DNA from: DASSUW01 sp963774155
GTDB lineage: Bacteria > Actinomycetota > Thermoleophilia > Solirubrobacterales > Solirubrobacteraceae
Reading direction: 5' to 3'
DNA length: 64,000 nt
Assembly (NCBI GenBank): GCA_963774155.1
Contig: CAVZDW010000013.1
Coordinates: 73,192 to 137,191 of the forward strand
Shown here: positions 9,008 to 17,680 of the stretch, piece by piece
Layout: each line of letters starts with the position of its first letter
Numbering within the stretch: the first letter of the stretch is position 1
Position numbers and translations under genes: made by a program
The notes under the pieces: generated by a model
What the model saw: only the letters and a program-made list of their open reading frames with translations
Told to the model about the DNA's origin: nothing
The model's database searches: none

Positions 9008-10543
9008 CTAGACCAGGGACTCGAGCGCCGCGCCCGCGTCGCGCGCGACGTCGAACAGCGGCTCGGGGTAGACCCCGATGAAGACCGTGGCCAGCGCGCA
9101 GACGACGGCGACGAACACGAGCTCGCCCTGGAAGCGCCGCCGCGGGCGCGCGGCGACCTCGACGTCCGCCTCCGCCGACCCGCCGGCCATCACCGGCCGC
9201 CCGCCGGGCGACCCGCCCGGCCGCACCGCGACGGCCTCGGTCGGCGAGCGCATCCACACGGCCGCGATGACCCGCAGGTAGTAGGCCAGGGAGATCGCCG
9301 AGCCGACCACGATCACGGCGCCGAGCCAGCCGTAGTCGTTCTCCACCGCGGCCTGGATCAGGTAGAGCTTGCCGAAGAAGCCCGCGGTGGCCGGGAAGCC
9401 CGCCAGCGCCAGCATGGCGATGGTCATCGGCCACGCGAGCAGCGGCCGGTCGTTGCCCAGCCCGTAGAGCGCCGAGATGTCATCTCCCAGTTCGGTCTCC
9501 CGCTCGCGCGCGACCACGACCGCGAACGCCGCGAGGTTCATGACCGTGTAGGCCATCAGGTAGAAGACCGTCGCCCGCACGCCGAGCTGGGTCGAGACGA
9601 TCACCCCGACCAGCATGTAGCCCGCCTGCGCGATCGACGAGTAGGCCAGCAGCCGCTTGATCGACGACTGCCCGATGGCGCCGACGTTGCCGACGACGAT
9701 CGTCACCACGGCGAGCACGGCGAGCAGCGGGCCCCAGGTCGTCGCCTGGTCGATGAGCGCGACGTCGAACAGGCGCAGGAGGACCCCGAAGGCGGCGGCC
9801 TTGGTCGCCACGGCCATGAAGCCGGTGACCGCCGTCGGGGCGCCCTCGTAGACGTCCGGCGTCCACTGGTGGAACGGCGCCACCGACGCCTTGAAGGCGA
9901 GTCCGGCGACCACCAGGGCGATGCCGGCGTAGAGCAGGACGTCCGACGTGGCCGCCTCGGCGATGCCGGCGTAGTCCGTCGAGCCGGTCGCGCCGTAGAG
10001 CAGCGCCAGGCCGTAGAGCAGCGTGGCCGATCCGACCGAGCCGACGATCAGGTACTTGAGGCCCGACTCCAGCGAGTGCTCGCGCCGCATGTGCGTCGCG
10101 CACAGCACGTACAGGGGGATCGACAGCAGCTCGAAGCCGAGGAAGAGCACGACCAGGTTCTGGGCCGCGACGAGCACGACCATGCCGAGGATCGAGCTGA
10201 GCAGCAGCGCGTAGTACTCGCCCTCGCCGGACTCGGTCACCGCGGTCGAGCGCCACGACATGAGCACCGCGGCGATGCCCCCCACGCAGAAGATCATGGT
10301 CAGGGCCAGCGTGAGGTCGTCGATGGCCAGCGAGCGCTCGATGATCTCCGTGTCGACGCCCCACTGCCAGACGCCGAGGCCGATCGTCGTGCCCAGCGCG
10401 ACGATGGTCAGCGACGGCACGACGTGGCGCCGGACGAAGCCCGAGCGCAGCAGCCCGACGAGCAGCACGATGCACGCGCCGCCGGTGAGGGCGAGGAGCG
10501 GGGAGAGCGCCTCCCAGTCGATGACGGGCGCCTTGGGCGTCAC
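9008..10543 (-). CDS. nuoN: NADH-quinone oxidoreductase subunit N
   Basis: 511 residues, an antiporter-like proton-pumping membrane subunit of complex I. Multiple transmembrane helices are visible throughout. The conserved lysine-bearing region appears as GLAFKASVAPFHQWTPDVYE and the family motif as SSIAQAGYMLVG. GTG at 10543 overlaps the nuoM stop by 4 bases (GTGA). It is the last gene of the nuoJ-N half-cluster. A C-terminal loop (about residues 435-465) is Gly/Pro-rich and longer than usual. Confidence 0.93.
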   Translation of the reverse strand: MTPKAPVIDWEALSPLLALTGGACIVLLVGLLRSGFVRRHVVPSLTIVALGTTIGLGVWQWGVDTEIIERSLAIDDLTLALTMIFCVGGIAAVLMSWRSTAVTESGEGEYYALLLSSILGMVVLVAAQNLVVLFLGFELLSIPLYVLCATHMRREHSLESGLKYLIVGSVGSATLLYGLALLYGATGSTDYAGIAEAATSDVLLYAGIALVVAGLAFKASVAPFHQWTPDVYEGAPTAVTGFMAVATKAAAFGVLLRLFDVALIDQATTWGPLLAVLAVVTIVVGNVGAIGQSSIKRLLAYSSIAQAGYMLVGVIVSTQLGVRATVFYLMAYTVMNLAAFAVVVARERETELGDDISALYGLGNDRPLLAWPMTIAMLALAGFPATAGFFGKLYLIQAAVENDYGWLGAVIVVGSAISLAYYLRVIAAVWMRSPTEAVAVRPGGSPGGRPVMAGGSAEADVEVAARPRRRFQGELVFVAVVCALATVFIGVYPEPLFDVARDAGAALESLV

Positions 10544-12018
10544 CGTGTGCCTCCCGTCACGGACTGCGAGGCGGCCTGAACGGCCGGCTCACCGGCGTCG
10601 ACCGCGCGCTGCGGGAAGACCGCGAAGGCGAGGATGGCGAGCACCAGCGGCACGATCACCAGCCCGTCCCGGAACGACATCTCGAACGACGTCACGGCGG
10701 GGCCCTGGCGGTTGTGCATCGTGCGGATGTACATCCGCAGCGCGTAGACCGACGCCAGCACGACGCCCGTCGAGGCGATGATGGCGATCGCGAGCTTGGA
10801 CTCGAAGACGCCGAGCAGGATGAAGAACTCGCCGACGAAGTTGGCCGAGCCCGGCATGGCCAGGGTCGCCAGCGTGACGATGATGAACAGCGTCGCCAGC
10901 ACGGGCGCCCGGAACGCGATCCCGCCCATGTCGCGCAGGTCCTCCGACCCGCCGGCGCGCGCGGCCAGCAGGGCGATGATCAGGAACAGCGGAGCCACCA
11001 CGAGCCCGTGGTTGACGGCCTGCAGGAGCGCGCCCTGCGCGCCCCGGGCCTCGGGATCCAGGGCGAAGATGCCGAGCGTGATGAAGCCGAGCTGCGCGAT
11101 CGACGAGTAGCCGAGGATGAGGCGCAGGTTGGTCTGCGTGAACGCCTGGATCGAGCCGTAGAGGATCGAGAACAGCGACAGGACGAGCAGGATCATCTGC
11201 CAGTCCTGCACGGCCTCCGGGAACAGCGGCAGGGCGATGCGCAGGAAGCCGTAGGCGGCGACCTTCGAGACCACGCCGGAGAACACGGCGAGCGCCGGCA
11301 GCGGCATGTTGCGGTACGCGTCCGGCATCCAGCCGTGGAACGGGAAGGCCGGCATCTTGATCAGGAAGGCGAGCGCGAAGGCGGCGAACAGCACCTTCTG
11401 CGTGCCCTCGCCCAGCAGGTTGGCCTGCAGGTCGCTGAAGGCGAAGCTGATCGTGCCGTCGCCGGGCGTGCTCAGCACGGCCGTGGCCACGGCGGCGGCG
11501 AGCATGAGCAGCGAGCCGACCAGCGTGTAGATGACCATCTTCAGCGCCGCCTGCACCCGGTCGGGCCCGCCCCACTGCCCGAGCAGGAAGTAGAACGGGA
11601 CGAGCATCAGGTCGAAGAAGAGGACGAAGAGCGCCAGGTCCTGCGCGAGGAACGCGCCCAGCACGGCCGTCTCGGCGATGCCGAAGTGGACCGCGAAGAG
11701 CTTCGGCCGCACCGGCGGGCGCAGCACCAGCCACAGCGCCGACGCCGCGAAGAGCAGCGTGGTCAGCCCGACCAGCCACAGGTTCAGCCCGTCGACGCCG
11801 AGCGAGTAGCGGATGCCCATCTCCTCGATCCAGGCGTCGTCCGTGACGTACTGCAGCCCGGCGCCCGGGTCGAAGTCGATCAGCATGATCACCGCGTAGC
11901 CGAGCGGGACCACCGCGCCGACGAGCGCGAAGAGCGGCGCCACCGGCCGCGGCGCCAGGCCGCCGAGCACGGCCAGCAGCAGCGGCCAGAAGATGAGGAT
12001 CGAGAGATGGACGGTCAT
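10540..12018 (-). CDS. nuoM: NADH-quinone oxidoreductase subunit M
   Basis: 492 residues, the second antiporter-like subunit of complex I. It starts MTVHLSILIFWPLLLAVLGG and contains the conserved AFLIKMPAFPFHGWMPDAYR (pumping lysine and His motif) and YSSIAQLGFITLGIFALD. The ATG at 12018 overlaps the nuoL TGA, and the stop overlaps the nuoN GTG, so nuoL-M-N are coupled. The open frame runs far upstream, but only as a shadow of nuoL. Confidence 0.93.
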   Translation of the reverse strand: MTVHLSILIFWPLLLAVLGGLAPRPVAPLFALVGAVVPLGYAVIMLIDFDPGAGLQYVTDDAWIEEMGIRYSLGVDGLNLWLVGLTTLLFAASALWLVLRPPVRPKLFAVHFGIAETAVLGAFLAQDLALFVLFFDLMLVPFYFLLGQWGGPDRVQAALKMVIYTLVGSLLMLAAAVATAVLSTPGDGTISFAFSDLQANLLGEGTQKVLFAAFALAFLIKMPAFPFHGWMPDAYRNMPLPALAVFSGVVSKVAAYGFLRIALPLFPEAVQDWQMILLVLSLFSILYGSIQAFTQTNLRLILGYSSIAQLGFITLGIFALDPEARGAQGALLQAVNHGLVVAPLFLIIALLAARAGGSEDLRDMGGIAFRAPVLATLFIIVTLATLAMPGSANFVGEFFILLGVFESKLAIAIIASTGVVLASVYALRMYIRTMHNRQGPAVTSFEMSFRDGLVIVPLVLAILAFAVFPQRAVDAGEPAVQAASQSVTGGTR

Positions 12019-14028
12019 GCGGCGATGAGGAAGTAGGCGCCGAGCGAGGTGACCCCCATCAGCAGCAGGGCGGCGTAGTAGCGCAGGTAGCCGGTCTGGA
12101 CGCGGCGCACGGCCGCGGACGCGAGCCGCACGACGCCGGTGGCCCCGCCGACCAGCGCGCCGTCGACCACCAGCCGCTCGAACGTGGTGCTGGCGAAGCG
12201 CCCGAGCCAGGCGAAGGGCCGGACGACCAGCAGGTCGATCGCCTCGTCGAAGTACCACTTGTTGACGAAGAACGTGTGCAGCCCGGAGAAGCGCGCCTGG
12301 AGCGCCCGGGGCCGCTCCGGCTGCTTCACCCACAGCGTGTAGGCGACGAAGATGCCGAGCAGGGCGATGACCGTGCCGACGAGCATGCCGCCCCAGGTCA
12401 CCGTCGCGGACGGCTCGAGGTTCTCGTAGACCACCGAGTCGTGGAAGGACGGCTCGAGGAAGGAGTGAAGGCCCTCGTTGACGTCCGGGATCTGCAGGAC
12501 GCCGCCGACCACCGCGAGCACGGCCAGCCCGCCCATGGCGAGCTTCATCGGGAAGTCGCGCTCGGCGATGTGGTGCTCGGGGCTGGGGAAGCCGACGTCG
12601 GTGTCCTCGACCTCGCCGGTCATCGGGTTGGTGGGCTCGGGCGCGTGGTACAGGTGGCCGTGCTCGAGCTCCTGCGCCTCGCGGACCGGCTCGCCGAGGA
12701 AGGCGCGGAAGATCATCCGGAACGTGTAGATCGCCGTCAGGAACGAGCCCACGTAGCCGAGGACGCCGAGGACGATGTGCCAGTCGTCGCGCGCGAGCAG
12801 CAGGGCGATGATCTCGTCCTTGGAGAAGAAGCCGGAGAAGGGCGGGACGCCGGAGAGCGCGAGGCCGCCGACGAGCATGCAGCCGAACGTGAACGGCATG
12901 GCGCGGCGGAAGCCGCCCATCCGGTCCAGGTTCTGGATGCCGGCCATGGCCGCGATCACCGAGCCGGCCGCCATGAAGAGCAGCGCCTTGAAGAAGGCGT
13001 GCGTCATCAGGTGGAACATGCCGGCGGCGTAGGCGGCCGACGACACGGCCATGATCATGTAGCCGATCTGCGACATCGTCGAGTAGGCGATGACGCGCTT
13101 GAGGTCGGTCACCACGAGGCCGATCGTCGCCGCGATGATCAGCGTCAGGCAGCCGATGACGGCGCCGACGTCGGCGGCGATCGGCGCCTGCTCGAAGAGC
13201 GGGTGCATGCGCGCGATCAGGTAGACGCCCGCGGTGACCATCGTCGCCGCGTGGATGAGGGCGGAGACCGGGGTCGGGCCCTCCATGGCGTCCGGGAGCC
13301 AGGTGTGGAACGGGACCTGGGCGGACTTGGCGAACGCGCCGACGAGCAGCAGCAGGCAGCCCGCGACGAGGTCGGCGTCGTTGCTCGCGAAGGCCTCGGG
13401 CACCGCCTCGAAGACCTTGAGGAAGTCCAGCGAGCCGGTGCCCTGGAAGATGAAGAAGGTGCCGAGCACGAGGCCGACGTCGCCGACCACGTTGATGACG
13501 AAGGCCTTGATGCCGGCCGCCGTGGCGGTGGTGCGCCGGTACCAGAACGAGATCAGGAAGTACGAGGCGGCGCCGACGAAGGCCCAGCCGATGATCAGCA
13601 GCAGGAAGTTGGCCGCCAGGACCAGCAGCAGCATGCTGAAGACGAAGAAGTTCAGGAACGCGAAGAACCTGGCGTAGCCGCGGTCGCCGCCCATGTAGGC
13701 GACCGAGTAGAGGTGGATCAGCGTCGACACGCCGGAGACGACGAGGATCATCAGGACGCTGAGCGGGTCGATGAGGATCGAGACCTGCGCGTCGACCCCG
13801 CTGGTCACCGCGTAGTCCCAGCCGACGGCCACGACCTGCCGCTCCTCCTCGCCGAGCGACTGGAGCTCGGAGTAGGCGCCGACGGCAGCGAGGAACGAGA
13901 GGAAGATCGCCAGCGTGCCGAGCGCGCCGTGCCCCCGGCCGAGCGGCAGCTTGAAGGTCAGCCCGATGAGGATCGCGCCCGCGAGCGGGAAGGCGAGGAC
14001 GAGCCAGGCTGTAGGTCTCGAGGCTCAT
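12015..14028 (-). CDS. nuoL: NADH-quinone oxidoreductase subunit L, with an apparent frameshift near the start
   Basis: The proton-pumping antiporter-like subunit, expected near 670 residues. The uninterrupted frame from 13832 gives 605 residues with SVAYMGGDRGYARFFAFLNF, KSAQVPFHTWLPDAMEGPTP and STMSQIGYMIMAVSS. The missing N-terminus is present just upstream: ATG at 14028 overlaps the nuoK stop (ATGA) and codes MSLETYS, and then the next frame reads WLVLAFPLAGAILIGLTF, exactly a NuoL first helix. Removing one G of the pair at 14007-14008 (plus strand) joins them. So either an assembly error or a genuine frameshift sits seven codons in. Confidence 0.88.
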
Positions 14029-14324
14029 CCGGAGAGCTCCCGCAGCTCGTCGACGTCGATCGGCAGCCGCCGCCGGAAGAGGGCGACGATGAGGCCGAGG
14101 CCGACCGCCACCTCACACGCCGCCACGACCATCACGATCAGGGCGAACATCTGCCCGTCCATGTTCCCGTGCACCCGCGAGAAGCCGACCAGCGCGAGGT
14201 TGGCCGCGTTGAGCATCAGCTCGATGCAGAGCAGGATCACCAGCGGGTTGCGGCGCACCAGCACGCCGCCGGCGCCGATGCAGAAGATCAGCGCGGAGAC
14301 CACCAGGTACCAGGTGAGCGGCAC
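14025..14324 (-). CDS. nuoK: NADH-quinone oxidoreductase subunit K
   Basis: 99 residues from GTG at 14324: VPLTWYLVVSALIFCIGAGG, then RRNPLVILLCIELMLNAANL with the conserved membrane glutamate of this MrpC-like subunit, and ACEVAVGLGLIVALFRRR with the second one. Length and three helices are exactly as expected. It starts 5 bases after nuoJ and overlaps nuoL by 4. Confidence 0.92.
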   Translation of the reverse strand: MPLTWYLVVSALIFCIGAGGVLVRRNPLVILLCIELMLNAANLALVGFSRVHGNMDGQMFALIVMVVAACEVAVGLGLIVALFRRRLPIDVDELRELSG

Positions 14325-14329
14325 GGCTT

Positions 14330-14950
14330 CTACCTGTGCGGCGGCCCGGCCGCCTCGATCATCGAGCCCGGGGTCGCCTCGCCCGCCGAGACCTCTGGGC
14401 GGCGCATGACGTCGGCCACCGAGACCTCGCCCGCCTCGGGGAGCCCGCTGCGCCGCCGCGCGAGGATCACCGCGCCGACGGCGGCGATGAGCAGCAGCAG
14501 CGACGCGATCTCGAAGGCCACCAGGAAGCGCGTGAGGAACAGCTCGCCGACCTTGGCCGGCGTGCCGAACGCGTTGTCCACGCCCGCCCCGTCGCTGTCG
14601 AGCGCCGAGAGCGAGGTGCCGACCAGGGCGATGGTCAGCTCGACGAAGAGCGCCAGCGCGAAGAAGATCGAGGCGAAGCGCAGCGTCGCCCCCGTCCCGC
14701 CGGCCAGCGGCTCCCCGCTGCCGCCCACGTAGGCGACCACGAACACGTAGAGGACCATGACCGCGCCGGCGTAGACCACGACCTGCGCGGCGGCCACGAA
14801 CTCGGCGCGGAGGAGCAGGAAGAGCGCGGCCAGCGCCAGCAGATGGCAGACGAGAGCCAGCACCGCATAGAACGGATTGCGGAGGGCCACGGTTCCCACC
14901 GCGCCCGCAACGGCGCCGATCGCCGCAAGGAAGAAGATGACCTCCGCCAT
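14330..14950 (-). CDS. nuoJ: NADH-quinone oxidoreductase subunit J
   Basis: 206 residues with five hydrophobic helices. The conserved AAAQVVVYAGAVMVLYVFVV is the pi-bulge helix of NuoJ. The start is ATG at 14950 (MAEVIFFLAAIGAVAGAVG). It is the first gene of the distal half of the split nuo cluster, lies immediately divergent from hypC, and must therefore have its own promoter in the 108-base gap 14951-15058. Confidence 0.92.
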   Translation of the reverse strand: MAEVIFFLAAIGAVAGAVGTVALRNPFYAVLALVCHLLALAALFLLLRAEFVAAAQVVVYAGAVMVLYVFVVAYVGGSGEPLAGGTGATLRFASIFFALALFVELTIALVGTSLSALDSDGAGVDNAFGTPAKVGELFLTRFLVAFEIASLLLLIAAVGAVILARRRSGLPEAGEVSVADVMRRPEVSAGEATPGSMIEAAGPPHR

Positions 14951-15005
14951 CGAACGGCGGTGATGCTACGAGGTCGCGCGCAGGTTCGCTGCCAGACACG
15001 AGCCT

Positions 15006-15033
15006 TTGCGCATTTCGGCACAAGCGGTAGGGT
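15006..15033 (+). promoter_or_regulatory. Candidate sigma-70-like promoter of the hydrogenase operon
   Basis: TTGCGC (15006-15011) and TAGGGT (15028-15033) are separated by 16 bases in the short gap between divergent nuoJ and hypC. A GGAGG lies at about 15046-15050, ahead of the hypC GTG at 15059. Placement fits a promoter driving the whole hyp-hhy block. The match is by eye only. Confidence 0.4.
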
Positions 15034-15058
15034 CCCCGGTTCGACGGAGGGAGAGACC

Positions 15059-15325
15059 GTGTGCCTGGCCATTCCTGGTCAGATACTGGAGATCACGGAC
15101 GCTGAGCAGCGGCTCGCGAGGGTCGACGTCGCGGGCGTGCGCCGCGCGGTCAACGTCGGGTTGCTGGACGATGTCGGCCCTGGCGACTGGGTGCTCATCC
15201 ACGTCGGCTTCGCGCTCTCCAAGGTCGACGAGGAAGAGGCGATGGCGACGCGCCGGCTCCTGGAGCGCATGGGCACCGAGTACGAGCAGGAGCTCGAAGA
15301 GCTGAAGGCGAGCGCGATCGAGTGA
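15059..15325 (+). CDS. hypC: Hydrogenase assembly chaperone HypC
   Basis: 88 residues starting (GTG)CLAIPGQILEI. The cysteine at position 2, exposed after Met removal, is the essential residue with which HypC binds HypD and carries the Fe(CN)2CO precursor to the large subunit. VGPGDWVLIHVGFALSKVDE is the usual second HypC block. A good Shine-Dalgarno (GGAGG) is 8-9 bases upstream. It opens the maturation/structural operon, and its stop overlaps the next start. Confidence 0.95.
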   Translation: MCLAIPGQILEITDAEQRLARVDVAGVRRAVNVGLLDDVGPGDWVLIHVGFALSKVDEEEAMATRRLLERMGTEYEQELEELKASAIE

Positions 15326-15525
15326 CCGCGTGCGACCCTCACGAGGAGCACTGCATCACGTGCGGTGACGTGGGGGTGGCGATGCGCATCGTGCGGTTCG
15401 AAGAGGGGCTCGCCGTGTGCGAGGCCGACGGCGAGCAGCGCACGGTCGAGACCGCCTTCGTCGAGGGCGTCGAGCCGGGCGACAGCGTGCTGGTCCACGC
15501 CGACGTGGCGCTGGTGAAGCTATGA
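15322..15525 (+). CDS. Second, divergent HypC/HupF-like protein
   Basis: 67 residues from a GTG that overlaps the hypC stop. The C-terminal half, VEPGDSVLVHADVALVKL, aligns with the HypC beta-barrel. The N-terminus (MTACDPHEEHCITCGDVGVA) lacks the Met-Cys of true HypC and instead holds a CITC pair. It probably forms an accessory chaperone or a HypC partner with altered metal chemistry. Its stop overlaps the hypD ATG, so the three genes are coupled. Confidence 0.8.
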   Translation: MTACDPHEEHCITCGDVGVAMRIVRFEEGLAVCEADGEQRTVETAFVEGVEPGDSVLVHADVALVKL

Positions 15526-16637
15526 GGTTCGTCGACGAGTTCCGCGACGGCGAGCTGGGGCGGGCGGTGGCCGCCCAGATCCTCGACGTGGTCGAGCCCG
15601 GCCGCCACTACAAGGTGATGGAGGTCTGCGGCGGCCACACGCACTCCATCTACCGCTATGGCGTCGACGACCTGCTGCCGGAGAACGTCGAGCTGGTGCA
15701 CGGCCCGGGCTGCCCGGTCTGCGTGATCCCGATGGGGCGCGTCGACGACGGGATCGCCATCGCCCAGCAGCCGGGCGTGATCTTCGCCTGCTTCGGCGAC
15801 ATGCTGCGGGTACCGGGCTCCGACGGCACGCTGCTCGACGCCAAGGCGCGGGGCGCCGACGTCCGGATGGTCTACTCGCCGCTCGACGCGCTGCGGATCG
15901 CGCGCGCCGAGCCCGACCGCCAGGTCGTGTTCTTCGCGATCGGCTTCGAGACGACGGCGCCGTCCACGGCGCTCACGCTCATGCGCGCCCGCGCGGAGGG
16001 GCTCGAGAACTTCTCCTGCATGTGCAACCACGTGACGATCGTCCCGCCGCTGCGGGCGCTGCTCGAGTCGCCCGACCTGCGCCTGGACGGCTTCATCGGC
16101 CCGGGCCACGTGTCCACGGTGGTCGGCGCGCGGCCGTTCGAGTTCATCCCGGCCGACTACGGGCGGCCCGTGGTCGTCGCCGGCTTCGAGCCGCTCGACA
16201 TCCTCCACGCGATCCACATGATCCTCGTGCAGCTGCGCGAGGGCCGCTGCGAGGTCGAGAACCAGTACAAGCGCGTGGTGCCGTACGACGGCAACCCGGC
16301 GGCGCTGCGCGCGATGGCCGAGGTCTTCGAGCTCCGCCCGCACTTCGAGTGGCGCGGGCTCGGGTTCATCTCCCAGAGCGCCCTGCGGCTGAGCGACGCG
16401 TTCGCCGACTTCGACGCCGAGCGCCGCTACTCGGTGCCGGGCGTGCGGGTGGCCGACCCGAAGGCGTGCCAGTGCGGCGAGGTCCTCAAGGGCGTCATCA
16501 AGCCGTGGGAGTGCAAGGTCTTCGGCACCGCCTGCACGCCCGAGCACGCGATCGGGACGTGCATGGTCTCCCCCGAGGGGGCGTGTGCCGCCTACTACCA
16601 ATACGGGAGGTTCGCGCGTGAGCGTGTCCTCACGTGA
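15522..16637 (+). CDS. hypD: Hydrogenase Fe-(CN)2CO cofactor assembly scaffold HypD
   Basis: 371 residues. It contains VMEVCGGHTHSIYRYG (the catalytic Cys/His motif that holds the iron), HGPGCPVCVIP, GFETTAPSTAL and the C-terminal cysteine cluster for the [4Fe-4S] centre (KACQCGEVLKG, KVFGTACTPEHAIGTCMVS). HypD receives cyanide from HypE and works with HypC. ATG at 15522 overlaps the upstream stop, and its 3' end overlaps hypE by 20 bases. Confidence 0.96.
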   Translation: MRFVDEFRDGELGRAVAAQILDVVEPGRHYKVMEVCGGHTHSIYRYGVDDLLPENVELVHGPGCPVCVIPMGRVDDGIAIAQQPGVIFACFGDMLRVPGSDGTLLDAKARGADVRMVYSPLDALRIARAEPDRQVVFFAIGFETTAPSTALTLMRARAEGLENFSCMCNHVTIVPPLRALLESPDLRLDGFIGPGHVSTVVGARPFEFIPADYGRPVVVAGFEPLDILHAIHMILVQLREGRCEVENQYKRVVPYDGNPAALRAMAEVFELRPHFEWRGLGFISQSALRLSDAFADFDAERRYSVPGVRVADPKACQCGEVLKGVIKPWECKVFGTACTPEHAIGTCMVSPEGACAAYYQYGRFARERVLT

Positions 16638-17670
16638 GCAGCGGATCCTCGGCATCATCGAGACGGCTCGGGCGAAGCGGCCGCGCTTCAAGGACGAGCG
16701 CATCACGATGGCCCACGGCGCGGGCGGCAAGGCCACCCAGACGCTGATCGAGGGGCTGCTGGCGCCGGCGTTCGGCATCGAGGAGCTCGCCGACGCCGCG
16801 ATCGTGAGGGAGATCGTTCTCACAACCGACTCGTTCGTGGTCAAGCCGCTGCGGTTCCCGGGCGGCTCGATCGGCGACCTGGCCGTGAACGGAACGGTCA
16901 ACGACGTCGCCGTGGCGGGCGCCCGCCCGCTCGCGCTGAGCCTGGCCCTCGTGCTCGAGGAAGGGCTGCCGGCCGACGTGCTGCGGGCGGAGGTCGAGGC
17001 GATGGCGGCCGCGGCGGAGGTGGCCGGCGTGCGGATCGTCACCGGCGACACCAAGGTCGTCGAGCGCGGCCATGCCGACGGCATGTACGTCTGCACGACG
17101 GGGATCGGGATGCGCGACCCGCGGGCGGCGCTGTCGCCGGGCGCGGTCCGGCCCGGAGACCGGATCCTCGTCTCCGGCCCGATCGGCGAGCACGGGACGG
17201 CGATCATGCTGGCCCGCGGCGACCTCGGGCTCGACGCCGACATCGAGTCCGACACGTGCTCGCTGTGGCCGGCGGTCGACGCGATGCTGGGGCCGGACAT
17301 CCACTGTCTTCGCGACGCCACGCGCGGCGGGGTGGCGTCGGTGCTCAACGAGATCGCGCGGGCGGCCGGGGTGGCCATGCTCGTGCGCGAGGGCGATGTG
17401 CCCGTCGACCCGGCCGTGGCCGGGGCCGCCGAGCTGCTCGGCATCGACCCGATGTACGTCGCGAACGAAGGCCGGCTGGTGGCCTTCGTCGCCCCGGAGG
17501 GGGCGGAAGAGGCCCTCGCCGCGCTGCGCGCCGTGGACGGCTGCGAGCGCGCCGCGGAGATCGGAGAAGTGAGAACGGAACCCACCGGGATGGTCCTGGT
17601 GGAGACGGCATTCGGAGGGCGGCGGGTCATGGACCAGCTGGTCGGCGACCCCCTGCCCCGGATCTGCTGA
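16618..17670 (+). CDS. hypE: Carbamoyl dehydratase HypE
   Basis: 350 residues of the PurM/SelD-like fold. It contains ITMAHGAGGKATQTLIEGLL (nucleotide binding), TDSFVVKPLRFPGGSIGDLA and MRDPRAALSPGAVRPGDRIL, and ends in PRIC, whose terminal cysteine carries the carbamoyl group that is dehydrated to thiocyanate. GTG at 16618 is chosen because GGGAGG lies about 8 bases upstream; an in-frame start at 16585 would extend deeper into hypD. Confidence 0.95.
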   Translation: MSVSSREQRILGIIETARAKRPRFKDERITMAHGAGGKATQTLIEGLLAPAFGIEELADAAIVREIVLTTDSFVVKPLRFPGGSIGDLAVNGTVNDVAVAGARPLALSLALVLEEGLPADVLRAEVEAMAAAAEVAGVRIVTGDTKVVERGHADGMYVCTTGIGMRDPRAALSPGAVRPGDRILVSGPIGEHGTAIMLARGDLGLDADIESDTCSLWPAVDAMLGPDIHCLRDATRGGVASVLNEIARAAGVAMLVREGDVPVDPAVAGAAELLGIDPMYVANEGRLVAFVAPEGAEEALAALRAVDGCERAAEIGEVRTEPTGMVLVETAFGGRRVMDQLVGDPLPRIC

Positions 17671-17680
17671 GAGGAGCGCA

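Noticed and set aside
12276..14732. Long plus-strand open frames opposite nuoK, nuoL and nuoM
   Set aside because: They lack stops only because of codon bias on the coding strand; the products are low-complexity with no domain.
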